This document shows, piece after piece, positions 36,206-43,714 of a stretch of DNA of 58,446 nucleotides (positions within the stretch are counted from its first letter, which is position 1; each line of letters opens with the position of its first letter). Under the pieces are notes generated by a model. That model had not been told where the DNA came from. It worked only from the letters and a program-made list of their open reading frames with translations, and made no database searches. Origin of the DNA: Caulobacter segnis (lineage in GTDB: Bacteria > Pseudomonadota > Alphaproteobacteria > Caulobacterales > Caulobacteraceae); NCBI RefSeq assembly GCF_003243465.1, contig NZ_QFQZ01000021.1:1-58446 (forward strand), in the 5' to 3' direction. Position numbers and translations under genes: made by a program.

Positions 36206-37337
36206 TCAGACCCAGGGCCAGCGCCAGGCAGGCCGCCGACAGGATCAGCGCGCCCCGAACGGGCCCGTCCCCCACCACCAGCGACGCCGCCAGCGGGCCC
36301 GCGCTGCTGCCCAGCAGCTGCGCCGCGCCCAGTTGCATGGAGGCGCGCCGAGTCGGGTCGATCCGGATCAGCAGCAGGGTCTGGAACGGCAGGGCGAACA
36401 GCCAGAGGAAGCCGAACGCGGCGACGCACGTGATGAAAAGGCCCCGCCCCGTACCGCTCCACAGCGTGGCCAGGATCAGCGCGTTGACCGTCCCTAAGGC
36501 GAGCAGCACCCGCGCGGGCGGCGCGCGATCGCCGACCGCCGTCGCCGCCACGCCGCCGAGCACCTGCAGGCCCAGGGCCAGAGCAACCGCCAAGCCAGCC
36601 TCCCTGGGCGATAAACCAGCCTTGGCCGCGAGGGGTTCCAGATAGACCCACAGGGCGACGATGAACGCCATCCAGAGAAACACGGCCGCCAGCCCCGCGA
36701 TCGATCGCGCGTCCAGGCGGCCGCCCTCGTCGGATTTCGGCAGCGGCGCAAGCCGATCGGGTCCGGCCAGAGAGGCCAGGCTGGCCAGAAGCGAGATCGC
36801 CGCCAGGCAGGTCAAAGCGCCGTTGACGCCCCAGTGCTGCATGACGGTCGCCGGCAGCGCCGCCGCCAGCACCAGTTGGGCGAAGGTTTGCACCGTGACA
36901 AAGACGCCCGCGGCTCGCTCGGGATGAGACGCGCGCGCGATCACGCCGATGGCCAGCCACAGCATCACGCCGGCGCAGGCGCCGGCCGCGGCGCGGGTGA
37001 CTATCACGCCAGCACCGCTGGTCAGGGTGGTGACGAACATGGCCGCCGCGTGGAGAAGGCAGGCCAGCGCGATCTTCGGCCGGACATGGGTCGGCTTCAA
37101 CAAGGCCGCCGCCAGGCCGCAGGCTAGACCCAAGGCCATCAGTTCGACGGTCGCGGCCAGACCGATCTGCGATGTGCTGAGCCGCCCTTCCCGCTCCATC
37201 GCGCCCAGGATCACCGGCTGCAGTCCAGCGATCAACAGCGCCACCACGCCGACGCCCTGGCTGACCGCCGCCTCGCGGCGCGGCGGCGAGATCACGGCGG
37301 GCGCATGACCGCCGGCGACGCCTTCGGCCGCGCTCAT
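36174..37337 (-). CDS. MFS transporter
   Basis: 387-residue integral membrane protein of the major facilitator superfamily, with 12 predicted hydrophobic segments and Gly/Ala-rich helices (for example VGVVALLIAGLQPVILGAM near residue 30 and VIVTRAAAGACAGVMLWLAIGVIARASHPERAAG mid-protein, the motif A-like R). The start ATG (37335-37337) overlaps the aldolase stop, so it is the last gene of the kinase-aldolase-transporter operon and is likely its inner-membrane importer. Substrate class cannot be assigned from sequence. It overlaps convergent tetR at the 3' ends. Confidence 0.85.
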   Translation of the reverse strand: MSAAEGVAGGHAPAVISPPRREAAVSQGVGVVALLIAGLQPVILGAMEREGRLSTSQIGLAATVELMALGLACGLAAALLKPTHVRPKIALACLLHAAAMFVTTLTSGAGVIVTRAAAGACAGVMLWLAIGVIARASHPERAAGVFVTVQTFAQLVLAAALPATVMQHWGVNGALTCLAAISLLASLASLAGPDRLAPLPKSDEGGRLDARSIAGLAAVFLWMAFIVALWVYLEPLAAKAGLSPREAGLAVALALGLQVLGGVAATAVGDRAPPARVLLALGTVNALILATLWSGTGRGLFITCVAAFGFLWLFALPFQTLLLIRIDPTRRASMQLGAAQLLGSSAGPLAASLVVGDGPVRGALILSAACLALALGLISVLRPKQPA

Positions 37338-37984
37338 CGGCCCTGCCCGTAGGATTGGAAGCGTTGAAGGATGTGGTTCATCTCGTCTTCGCCCAGCAGG
37401 CTGGGACCGCCGATCGCCAGGGTTCCCCAATAGACGGCCGCCTGCTCCTCGATCTCCTCAGCGATGGCCAGGGCGAAATCCAGGTTTGGGGCGGCGACGA
37501 TCTGACCGTGGTTGGCCATCAGGGTCGCGTAGCGGCCATCCAGCGTCTCCACGACGATCCGGGCCAGTTCGCTGGACCCGAAGGTGGCGTAGGGCGCGAC
37601 CGGCACGCTGCTCCCGCCGCTGACCGCGACCATGTAGTGCATCGCCGGGATCGGCTTGCCCGCGCAGGCCAGGATGGTGGCGTATCGCGAGTGGCAGTGG
37701 ACCACGGCGCCGACGTCCGGCCGACGGTCCAGCAAGCCTTGGTGCATCCGCCATTCACTTGAGGGCTTCAGGGATCCTGGGGCGGTCGAGCCATCCGGCT
37801 GGACCAGCACCATCTGATCGGCGGTCAGGCGGGCGGCCGGCACGCCGCTCGGCGTCACCAGCATCGCCTCGCCGCAGCGCGCCGAGACATTGCCCGAGGT
37901 GCCGCGATTGAGGCCCTTGTCGTCCATCGCGCGCATGACCTCGGCCATGCGTTGGCGCAGCGCGTCTTCGTCCACAGCGGCCAT
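37334..37984 (-). CDS. Class II (FucA/AraD-type) aldolase or epimerase
   Basis: 216 residues of the aldolase II/adducin family, zinc enzymes that cleave phosphorylated keto-sugars to DHAP plus an aldehyde, or epimerise pentose phosphates. Features: NRGTSGNVSAR phosphate-binding loop at 26-36, acid/base Glu77 in PSSEWRMHQG, zinc ligands His96 and His98 in VVHCHSRYA and His159 in MANHGQ. It starts at the kinase stop (one-base overlap) and overlaps the MFS gene, so kinase product and aldolase substrate are probably the same compound. The long frame extending upstream belongs to the kinase. Confidence 0.9.
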   Translation of the reverse strand: MAAVDEDALRQRMAEVMRAMDDKGLNRGTSGNVSARCGEAMLVTPSGVPAARLTADQMVLVQPDGSTAPGSLKPSSEWRMHQGLLDRRPDVGAVVHCHSRYATILACAGKPIPAMHYMVAVSGGSSVPVAPYATFGSSELARIVVETLDGRYATLMANHGQIVAAPNLDFALAIAEEIEEQAAVYWGTLAIGGPSLLGEDEMNHILQRFQSYGQGR

Positions 37985-38928
37985 CACGCGGCCTCGCCGA
38001 GCGTCATCTGGCCCATGGCCGCCTCGGTCGCCTCGAAACTCTCCAGCTTGCCGAGGGTCGCCAGCCCCTGGGCCACCATCGCGGCCGTGGCGGCTCCGAA
38101 GCGCGCGGCGTCCAGCGGCGTCCATCCGCGATCCAGCGCCGCGATGAAGCCGGCGCAGTAGGAATCGCCGCAACTGGTCGTATCCACGGGCTTGATGACA
38201 TAGGCCGGCAGCGTCGTCCGGACGCCGTCCAGCACGACGATCGCGCCCTGCCCCCCGTTCTTGATGATGCAGCCTCCCGCCCCCAGCGTGCGAAACACGT
38301 CCGCGGCGGCGAACAGGTCGTCCTGGCCGGTCAGGAACAGGGCCTCGGCGGCGCTGGGCATGAAATAGTCCACATACGGCAGCAGCCGCTTAAGCTCGTC
38401 CATGGCCGTGGCCTGGGGCGAGATCAGGTCGCAGGTCACGGTCGCGCCCGCCTCCCGCGCCGCCTTGACGAGGCTCGCCCCCGCTCCGCCGTCCAGCATC
38501 GCCCCGCCGATCCCGGCGTAGTGCAGGAAGCGCGACGAACAGGCCGCCTCCAGCGCTTCGGGCGTAGCCTTGGCCAGCATGCCCGCCCCGAGCGCGTGGA
38601 AGTTCGGGCGACGCCCCGCGGAGTCGACCGCCAGCACGGTGGTCGAGCTGGGCAGGCCCGGCAGGGTCTCCAGCGCGGCCAGGTCAACCCCCGCCTCGTC
38701 CAGCGCCATGCGGATAAAGCGCCCGATCAGGTCATCGCCCACGGCCGAGGCCAGCTTGACCGACATGCCCAGCTTGGCGGCGACCAGGGCGGCCCCCGCC
38801 GCCGTCCCCGCCGGCGCGCAGGCGATCCCCTCGATCAAGGTGGTGCCCTCCCCCTCCGGCAAGGCGTCGATGGCCCGCGCCACCACGTCCAGGGTCGTCA
38901 ATCCAATGCACGCCAGGCCGGTCTTCAT
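37984..38928 (-). CDS. PfkB-family carbohydrate kinase
   Basis: 314 residues of the ribokinase/PfkB fold. The N-terminal CIGLTTLDVVARAID and GTAAGAALVAAKLG (anion and sugar contacts), and the C-terminal signature VDTTSCGDSYCAGF with catalytic Asp255, are visible; the usual DTTGAGDAF reads DTTSCGDSY here, so the anion-hole Gly-Ala are replaced by Ser-Cys. It phosphorylates a sugar or sugar-derived ketone with ATP. It is first in the operon with aldolase and MFS genes, divergent from the aminotransferase across an 81-base promoter containing a palindromic operator. Confidence 0.9.
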   Translation of the reverse strand: MKTGLACIGLTTLDVVARAIDALPEGEGTTLIEGIACAPAGTAAGAALVAAKLGMSVKLASAVGDDLIGRFIRMALDEAGVDLAALETLPGLPSSTTVLAVDSAGRRPNFHALGAGMLAKATPEALEAACSSRFLHYAGIGGAMLDGGAGASLVKAAREAGATVTCDLISPQATAMDELKRLLPYVDYFMPSAAEALFLTGQDDLFAAADVFRTLGAGGCIIKNGGQGAIVVLDGVRTTLPAYVIKPVDTTSCGDSYCAGFIAALDRGWTPLDAARFGAATAAMVAQGLATLGKLESFEATEAAMGQMTLGEAA

Positions 38929-38973
38929 CGCCGTCTCTCCCTACATTGACAGCCACTATGCCTCAGCCATTAT

Positions 38974-38989
38974 GATAGTCAAAACTATC
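38974..38989. promoter_or_regulatory. Perfect palindrome GATAGT-CAAA-ACTATC in the divergent kinase/aminotransferase promoter
   Basis: GATAGTCAAAACTATC has a perfect 6-base arm with a 4-base spacer. It lies 20 bases before the aminotransferase ATG and 45 bases before the kinase ATG on the other strand, so one bound repressor could control both transcripts. It matches the site at 33148-33163 in half-site and spacing. The neighbourhood is AT-rich (TTATGATAG...CTATCTTATTGG), unlike the GC-rich surroundings. Confidence 0.6.
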
Positions 38990-39009
38990 TTATTGGCGGG
39001 ACGCTCGAC

Positions 39010-40284
39010 ATGACCTGGACCAACAGCAAGGACACCGCGCTGCGCGAGCGCGCCATGGCCGTAATTCCCAACGGCATGTACGGCCACCAGTCGGTCATGC
39101 TGCTGCCCGACGACTATCCGCAGTTCTTCGACCGGGCGAAAGGCGCCTATCTATGGGACGCCGACGGCAACCGCTATGTCGACTTCCTGTGCGGCTATGG
39201 CCCCAACCTGTTCGGCTACGGTCACGCCGCCATCGACGAGGCCTATGTCGACCAGATGAAGCGCGGCGACACCATGACCGGCCCTGGCCCGGCCATGGTC
39301 GAACTGGCCGAGACCCTGGTCGCCCAGGTCAGCCACGCCGACTGGGCCATGTTCTGCAAGAACGGCACCGACGCCACGACCATGGCTATGATGATCGCCC
39401 GCAACTTCACCCAGAAGAAGACCATCGTGCTGGCCAAGGGCGCCTATCACGGCGCTCAGCCCTGGTGCACCCCGCTGAAGAACGGGACGACTCCCGCGGA
39501 CCGCGCCAACCAGTTGTTCTACGAGTACAACGACGTCGAGAGCCTGGAGGCCGCCGTGCGCGAAGCCGGCTCGGATCTGGCGGCGATCTTCGCCTCGCCG
39601 ATCAAGCACGACACCTTCGTCGACCAGGAATTGCCCAATCCCGAATACGCTCGGCGGGCCCGCGAGCTCTGCGACGAGCACGGCGCCCTGCTGATCGTCG
39701 ACGACGTCCGCGCCGGTTTCCGTCTGGCGCGCGATTGTAGCTGGTCCCTGGTCGGGGTGAAGCCGGACCTGTCCAGCTGGGGCAAGGCGATCGCCAACGG
39801 CCATCCGATCTCGGCCCTCATGGGCGCTGACATCGCCCGCTTCGCGGCCGCCACCATCTACGCCACCGGGTCGTTCTGGTTCTCCGCCGCGCCGATGGCC
39901 GCCTCGCTGGCCACGCTGAAGCTGATCCGCGAGACCGACTACCTGGAACGCACCATCGCGCTCGGCGAGCGGCTGCGCGCCGGGCTGGACGAGGTGGCTG
40001 GCCGCCACGGCTTCGGCCTGCGTCAGACCGGACCGGCGCAGATGCCGCTAATCATGGTCGATGACGACCCGACGGGGGCGAAGGGCTATTTCTGGAACAA
40101 CGCTCTGCTCAAGCGCGGCGTCTACTTCCACCCTTGGCACAACATGTTCATGACCAGCGCCATGAAAGACGCCGACATCGATCACGCCATCGAAGCGGCG
40201 GACGACGCCTTCAAGCTGCTCAAGGGCGCGCTCCCCCTGGAGCCCGTGGCCAAGCTGGAGTTCCTCCACTCGGTGACTGGCTAA
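39010..40284 (+). CDS. Class III PLP aminotransferase (GSA-aminomutase-like)
   Basis: 424 residues of the glutamate-1-semialdehyde aminomutase/omega-transaminase subgroup. The PLP lysine is Lys259 in LSSWGKAIANGHPISAL; other conserved parts are FLCGYGPNLFGYGH (near 60-73), MFCKNGTDATTMAMMIAR (about 116-133) and LLIVDDVRAGFR. Such enzymes transfer or migrate amino groups on amino-alcohols, amino-sugars or amino-aldehydes. Because it is outside a haem operon and divergent from a kinase-aldolase operon with a shared palindrome, a catabolic role on an amino-containing polyol or sugar is more likely than hemL. A candidate terminator follows. Confidence 0.9.
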   Translation: MTWTNSKDTALRERAMAVIPNGMYGHQSVMLLPDDYPQFFDRAKGAYLWDADGNRYVDFLCGYGPNLFGYGHAAIDEAYVDQMKRGDTMTGPGPAMVELAETLVAQVSHADWAMFCKNGTDATTMAMMIARNFTQKKTIVLAKGAYHGAQPWCTPLKNGTTPADRANQLFYEYNDVESLEAAVREAGSDLAAIFASPIKHDTFVDQELPNPEYARRARELCDEHGALLIVDDVRAGFRLARDCSWSLVGVKPDLSSWGKAIANGHPISALMGADIARFAAATIYATGSFWFSAAPMAASLATLKLIRETDYLERTIALGERLRAGLDEVAGRHGFGLRQTGPAQMPLIMVDDDPTGAKGYFWNNALLKRGVYFHPWHNMFMTSAMKDADIDHAIEAADDAFKLLKGALPLEPVAKLEFLHSVTG

Positions 40285-40318
40285 CCTCCGCACGTCTTCA
40301 CTCCAAGAGGGTCGAGCA

Positions 40319-40345
40319 AGCGGCCACGAAGGGCCGACCGCTTTT
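40319..40345 (+). terminator. Candidate terminator after the aminotransferase gene
   Basis: AGCGG pairs with CCGCT across a GGCC-containing loop and is followed at once by TTTTT (40341-40345). Stem is short (5-6 bp), the U-run good. It lies 35 bases past the stop codon and before the convergent amidohydrolase gene. Confidence 0.4.
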
Positions 40346-40432
40346 TGAAGCCGCCCTCCTTTCGCCTCTTCACGCCAAGCGTGAGGTCGTATCGCGCCTA
40401 CGTCCGCGCCCGGTGGCGTCGTGGCTTCGCGG

Positions 40433-43400
40433 CTAACGATGCGAGCGATCAGCGGCGGCTGATGGCGCCTCATCCTGGAACCACGGAACGGGCGCGGCCC
40501 GGCGCTCGGGCCAGACCTGCTCCAGCGTCGCGGCCTGGTAGAGCCGACCATTCTTCATCACCTGGCCCAGCGCCTCGACATTGGCGATGTCTGCCAGGGG
40601 ATCGGCGTCGAAGATCAGCAGATCGGCGAACTTGCCGGGTTCAAGACTGCCGACGTCATGCGTCCGACCGATGGCCTCGGCCGAGCCCATGGTCGCGGCC
40701 CGGATGGTCTCCAGCGGGGTCGCGCCGCCCGAGGCGAAAAGCTGCATCTCCCAGGCGAAGCCCAGGCCCTGCACTTCGCTGTGACTGCCCAGACCCACCA
40801 CCCCGCCCGCGCGCTGAATGTTCAGGGCGTCCTTGGCGAAGCTGGCGTAGGACATGTTCTCCGGCGGCGTCCAATGACGGTCGGCCAGCTTGGCGGCCAG
40901 CACGCCCGGCGGCATGAAGCGCTTCAGGCGCGGATCGTCCTGCGGCCGGCGCGTGATGATGAGGTCGAACAGCGGCGGCTCGCCGCCGTAGAGCACGTTC
41001 AGGGTGGGCACCAGGCTGGTGCGCGACTGGGCGAACAACTGCACCACGTCCTCGCGTAGCGGCGACACCGGCAGGGCGTGTTCGTTGCCCGAGAAACCAT
41101 CCAGGACGTGGGTCAGGTTGAGGTTCAGGTCCGACGCACCCTCGGTGGTCGGCATCATGCCCAGCGTCTTGGCGGCCTCGACCATGTACTGCCGCTGGGC
41201 GCGGTCGCCCACCATGTAGGATTTGATGTTCCGCGTCCGGTATTCATCCCGGTAGCGGCGCAGCACGTCCTCGGCCTCGGCCTGGCTATCGATGCGGCTG
41301 GCGGTGAAGACACCCGGTCCCGTCGAATAGAGGCGCGGCGCAAGGGTCAGGCCGGCGTCAGCCATGTCCTGATAGACGAACTGGTCGTTGGTGAAGGTCT
41401 GGGGGTCCAGGCTGCTGGTGATCCCGAACGAGAGACTGACCAGGAACGACCAAGGCTGCGGGTCCTGAATCTGGCGACGAATGTCAAACCAGTGGGCGTG
41501 GGCGTCGATGAGGCCGGGCGTAATCACCTTGCCGGCGACGTCGCGGATCACCGCCCCCTTCGGAAGCGGCACCGCGCCTGCCCTACCGACCGAGACGATG
41601 CGGTTTCCGGAGATCACCACGTCGGCGTTCTGGATCACCTCGTCCCCGCGCATGGTCGCCACCGTGGCGCCGCGCAGGACCAGCACCCCCTCGGGCGCGT
41701 CGCGCGGAACCTCGACCGGCGCGGCGACCCTCAGCGCCTTGGCCTCGCTGGCGCCGGGCGAGCTGCGGTCGATATCGGCCACGGCGATCTTGCGCAGGGT
41801 CGAACCAACCGACCAGACAATGGACTTGGCTCCCTCGGCCCAGTCGAAGAAGTCCGCGCCGATCCGCGTCAGCTTCACGACCCCGGTGGTCGCGGTCTCG
41901 AGATTGACCTCGGGCGTCTTGCCGCCGGCGGCGGGTGGCACATCGACCAGGTAGAGCTCCGACGCCGTGCGCAGGATGGCCTTGTCGCCCGCCGGGCTGA
42001 GCTTGATCTCCTCGACCGCGGTCTGGACACCCACGTACTGCGACCACGCCCGGGACTTGCCCACGAACTCGGTCCTGGGCTTGGCGTCGGCGCCGTCGAG
42101 CGCCACCGACTGGACACCGGAGCCGGAATAGAACCGGACACGCCTGGGATCGGCGCCGAAGCTCAACAGGCGAGCGGCGGAGGTGTGGGCCACCAGTTGC
42201 TGCGCACCGCCGCTGGCTGGCAGCTTGACGATGTCGGTCGGCCAATCCGGCGCGGCCTCGCTGGCGCGGCGCAGGCGATCGTATTGGCTGGACTTCAGGA
42301 CCACCACGCTCGCGCCGTCCGGCGAGAAGGTCGGCTCGGTGTAGAAGGCGCCGTCGTTCGTCAGCTTCACAGCCTTCCCGCCCGCGGCCGGAACGCGCCA
42401 GACCGCGCCGCCCGCCTGGGGATCCCAGGTGACGAAGACCAGGGTCTTGCCGTCCGGCGACCAGCGCGGCTGGAAGGCCTTGTCGGGCGCGCCCTTGACC
42501 TTGGCCGGTCTGCCGCCGGGCTTGAGGTCCTGGACGTACAACCCGCCCAGGGCGATGAAGGCGACGCGCTGGCCGTTCGGCGAGGCGGTGGGGGTCTGGA
42601 TCAGGCGGACGCGGACTGGACCCGTCTCCTCGACCTGGCTGACGCGGGTCAGCGGGCCGAGACCGATCTTGGCGTCGACGGTGAACGGGATCGGCGTCCA
42701 GGCGCCGGTGGTGACGTCGATCCGGCGCAGCTTGCCGTCGACACTGGCGATCAGGGCCCTGTCGTCGGCGGTGAAGGTGAAACGCGGCGTCAGGCCGTAG
42801 TAATAGCCCTGCTCCTGAGCGTCGCGGTCGATCGGGAAGGCCAGCCAGCGGTCCTGGCCGGTCGTGAGATCTCGCAAGCGCAGGCCGTCCTGGTTCTTCC
42901 AGCGGCTGGCGTAGGCGATGAGCCGGCCATCGTGCGACAGGGCGGGGCTCATCGCGCCGCCCTGCCCCTGGATGATCACATCCTCGACCTCGGTTGTGAG
43001 ATCGCGGCGGGCGATGGACCAGTTTGGCGGGGCCTTCTCGGTCCAGGTGTGGCCCAGTTTCTTGGCGTAGTAGGCGTAGCGCCCGTCGGGCGAGATCACC
43101 GCGCCCATGGCGTTGATCCGGTTGTCCCAGTCCTCGCCGTTCGGCTGGGCCTTGACCACGACCTTGCCCCCGGAGCCATCCAACGGAAAGCGCCAGAGCT
43201 CGAAGGCCAGAACCGGGTGCTTCATGCGCGAGACGTAGACGGCGGAGCCATCCGGCGCCCAGGCCGGCGTCGCGAAGACGGTCAGCCTGTCCTCGCAGCT
43301 TACCTGCCGCGGGTTGGTCCCGTCGGCGTTGACCACCCACAGGTTCGTGACGCCCGAACGATCGCTGATGAAAGCGATCGACCGCCCGTCGGGCGAATAG

Positions 43401-43702
43401 ACCGGCGCGGTCTCGAAAGCCTGACCGGTCAGCACCGGCCGCGCCTGACCGCCTTGCGCATCCACCGCGTAGATGTCGCCGAGGACGTTGAACAGGATGG
43501 TCTTGCCGTCGGGCGAGATATCCGGCTGCATCCAGGTGGCTTCGCGCAGCGACAGGTTCAGGGTCCGCGTCGGGAGCAGACTGAGCCCCGGCCCGGCGAA
43601 TTGAGCCGCCGCCTCCGTCTCGGCCAGGAAAGGCGCGGCGAGGAAGGTCGCCGCCAGCAAGGCGCGGCGAGCCGCTTTCAAGGTTGGAAGAGCTCGCCGC
43701 AT
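40433..43702 (-). CDS. Secreted TolB-propeller / amidohydrolase fusion
   Basis: 1089 residues. Signal peptide (AARRALLAATFLAAPFLAE, about 11-30). Residues about 50-620 form beta-propeller blades with repeated SPDG motifs (DISPDGKTILFN, SPDGRSIAF, APDGSAVYV, SPDGRYAYY), as in TolB/DPP4-like propellers. The C-terminal third is a metal-dependent amidohydrolase with His735 and His737 in LIDAHAHWFD and a C-terminal EPGKFADLLIFDADP. Propeller-amidohydrolase proteins are thought to act on peptides or cyclic amides; substrate unproven. It lies 12 bases after the TonB receptor stop in the same operon, so it likely processes the imported ligand in the periplasm. Confidence 0.85.
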   Translation of the reverse strand: MRRALPTLKAARRALLAATFLAAPFLAETEAAAQFAGPGLSLLPTRTLNLSLREATWMQPDISPDGKTILFNVLGDIYAVDAQGGQARPVLTGQAFETAPVYSPDGRSIAFISDRSGVTNLWVVNADGTNPRQVSCEDRLTVFATPAWAPDGSAVYVSRMKHPVLAFELWRFPLDGSGGKVVVKAQPNGEDWDNRINAMGAVISPDGRYAYYAKKLGHTWTEKAPPNWSIARRDLTTEVEDVIIQGQGGAMSPALSHDGRLIAYASRWKNQDGLRLRDLTTGQDRWLAFPIDRDAQEQGYYYGLTPRFTFTADDRALIASVDGKLRRIDVTTGAWTPIPFTVDAKIGLGPLTRVSQVEETGPVRVRLIQTPTASPNGQRVAFIALGGLYVQDLKPGGRPAKVKGAPDKAFQPRWSPDGKTLVFVTWDPQAGGAVWRVPAAGGKAVKLTNDGAFYTEPTFSPDGASVVVLKSSQYDRLRRASEAAPDWPTDIVKLPASGGAQQLVAHTSAARLLSFGADPRRVRFYSGSGVQSVALDGADAKPRTEFVGKSRAWSQYVGVQTAVEEIKLSPAGDKAILRTASELYLVDVPPAAGGKTPEVNLETATTGVVKLTRIGADFFDWAEGAKSIVWSVGSTLRKIAVADIDRSSPGASEAKALRVAAPVEVPRDAPEGVLVLRGATVATMRGDEVIQNADVVISGNRIVSVGRAGAVPLPKGAVIRDVAGKVITPGLIDAHAHWFDIRRQIQDPQPWSFLVSLSFGITSSLDPQTFTNDQFVYQDMADAGLTLAPRLYSTGPGVFTASRIDSQAEAEDVLRRYRDEYRTRNIKSYMVGDRAQRQYMVEAAKTLGMMPTTEGASDLNLNLTHVLDGFSGNEHALPVSPLREDVVQLFAQSRTSLVPTLNVLYGGEPPLFDLIITRRPQDDPRLKRFMPPGVLAAKLADRHWTPPENMSYASFAKDALNIQRAGGVVGLGSHSEVQGLGFAWEMQLFASGGATPLETIRAATMGSAEAIGRTHDVGSLEPGKFADLLIFDADPLADIANVEALGQVMKNGRLYQAATLEQVWPERRAAPVPWFQDEAPSAAADRSHR

Positions 43703-43714
43703 CTTGCTCGACTC

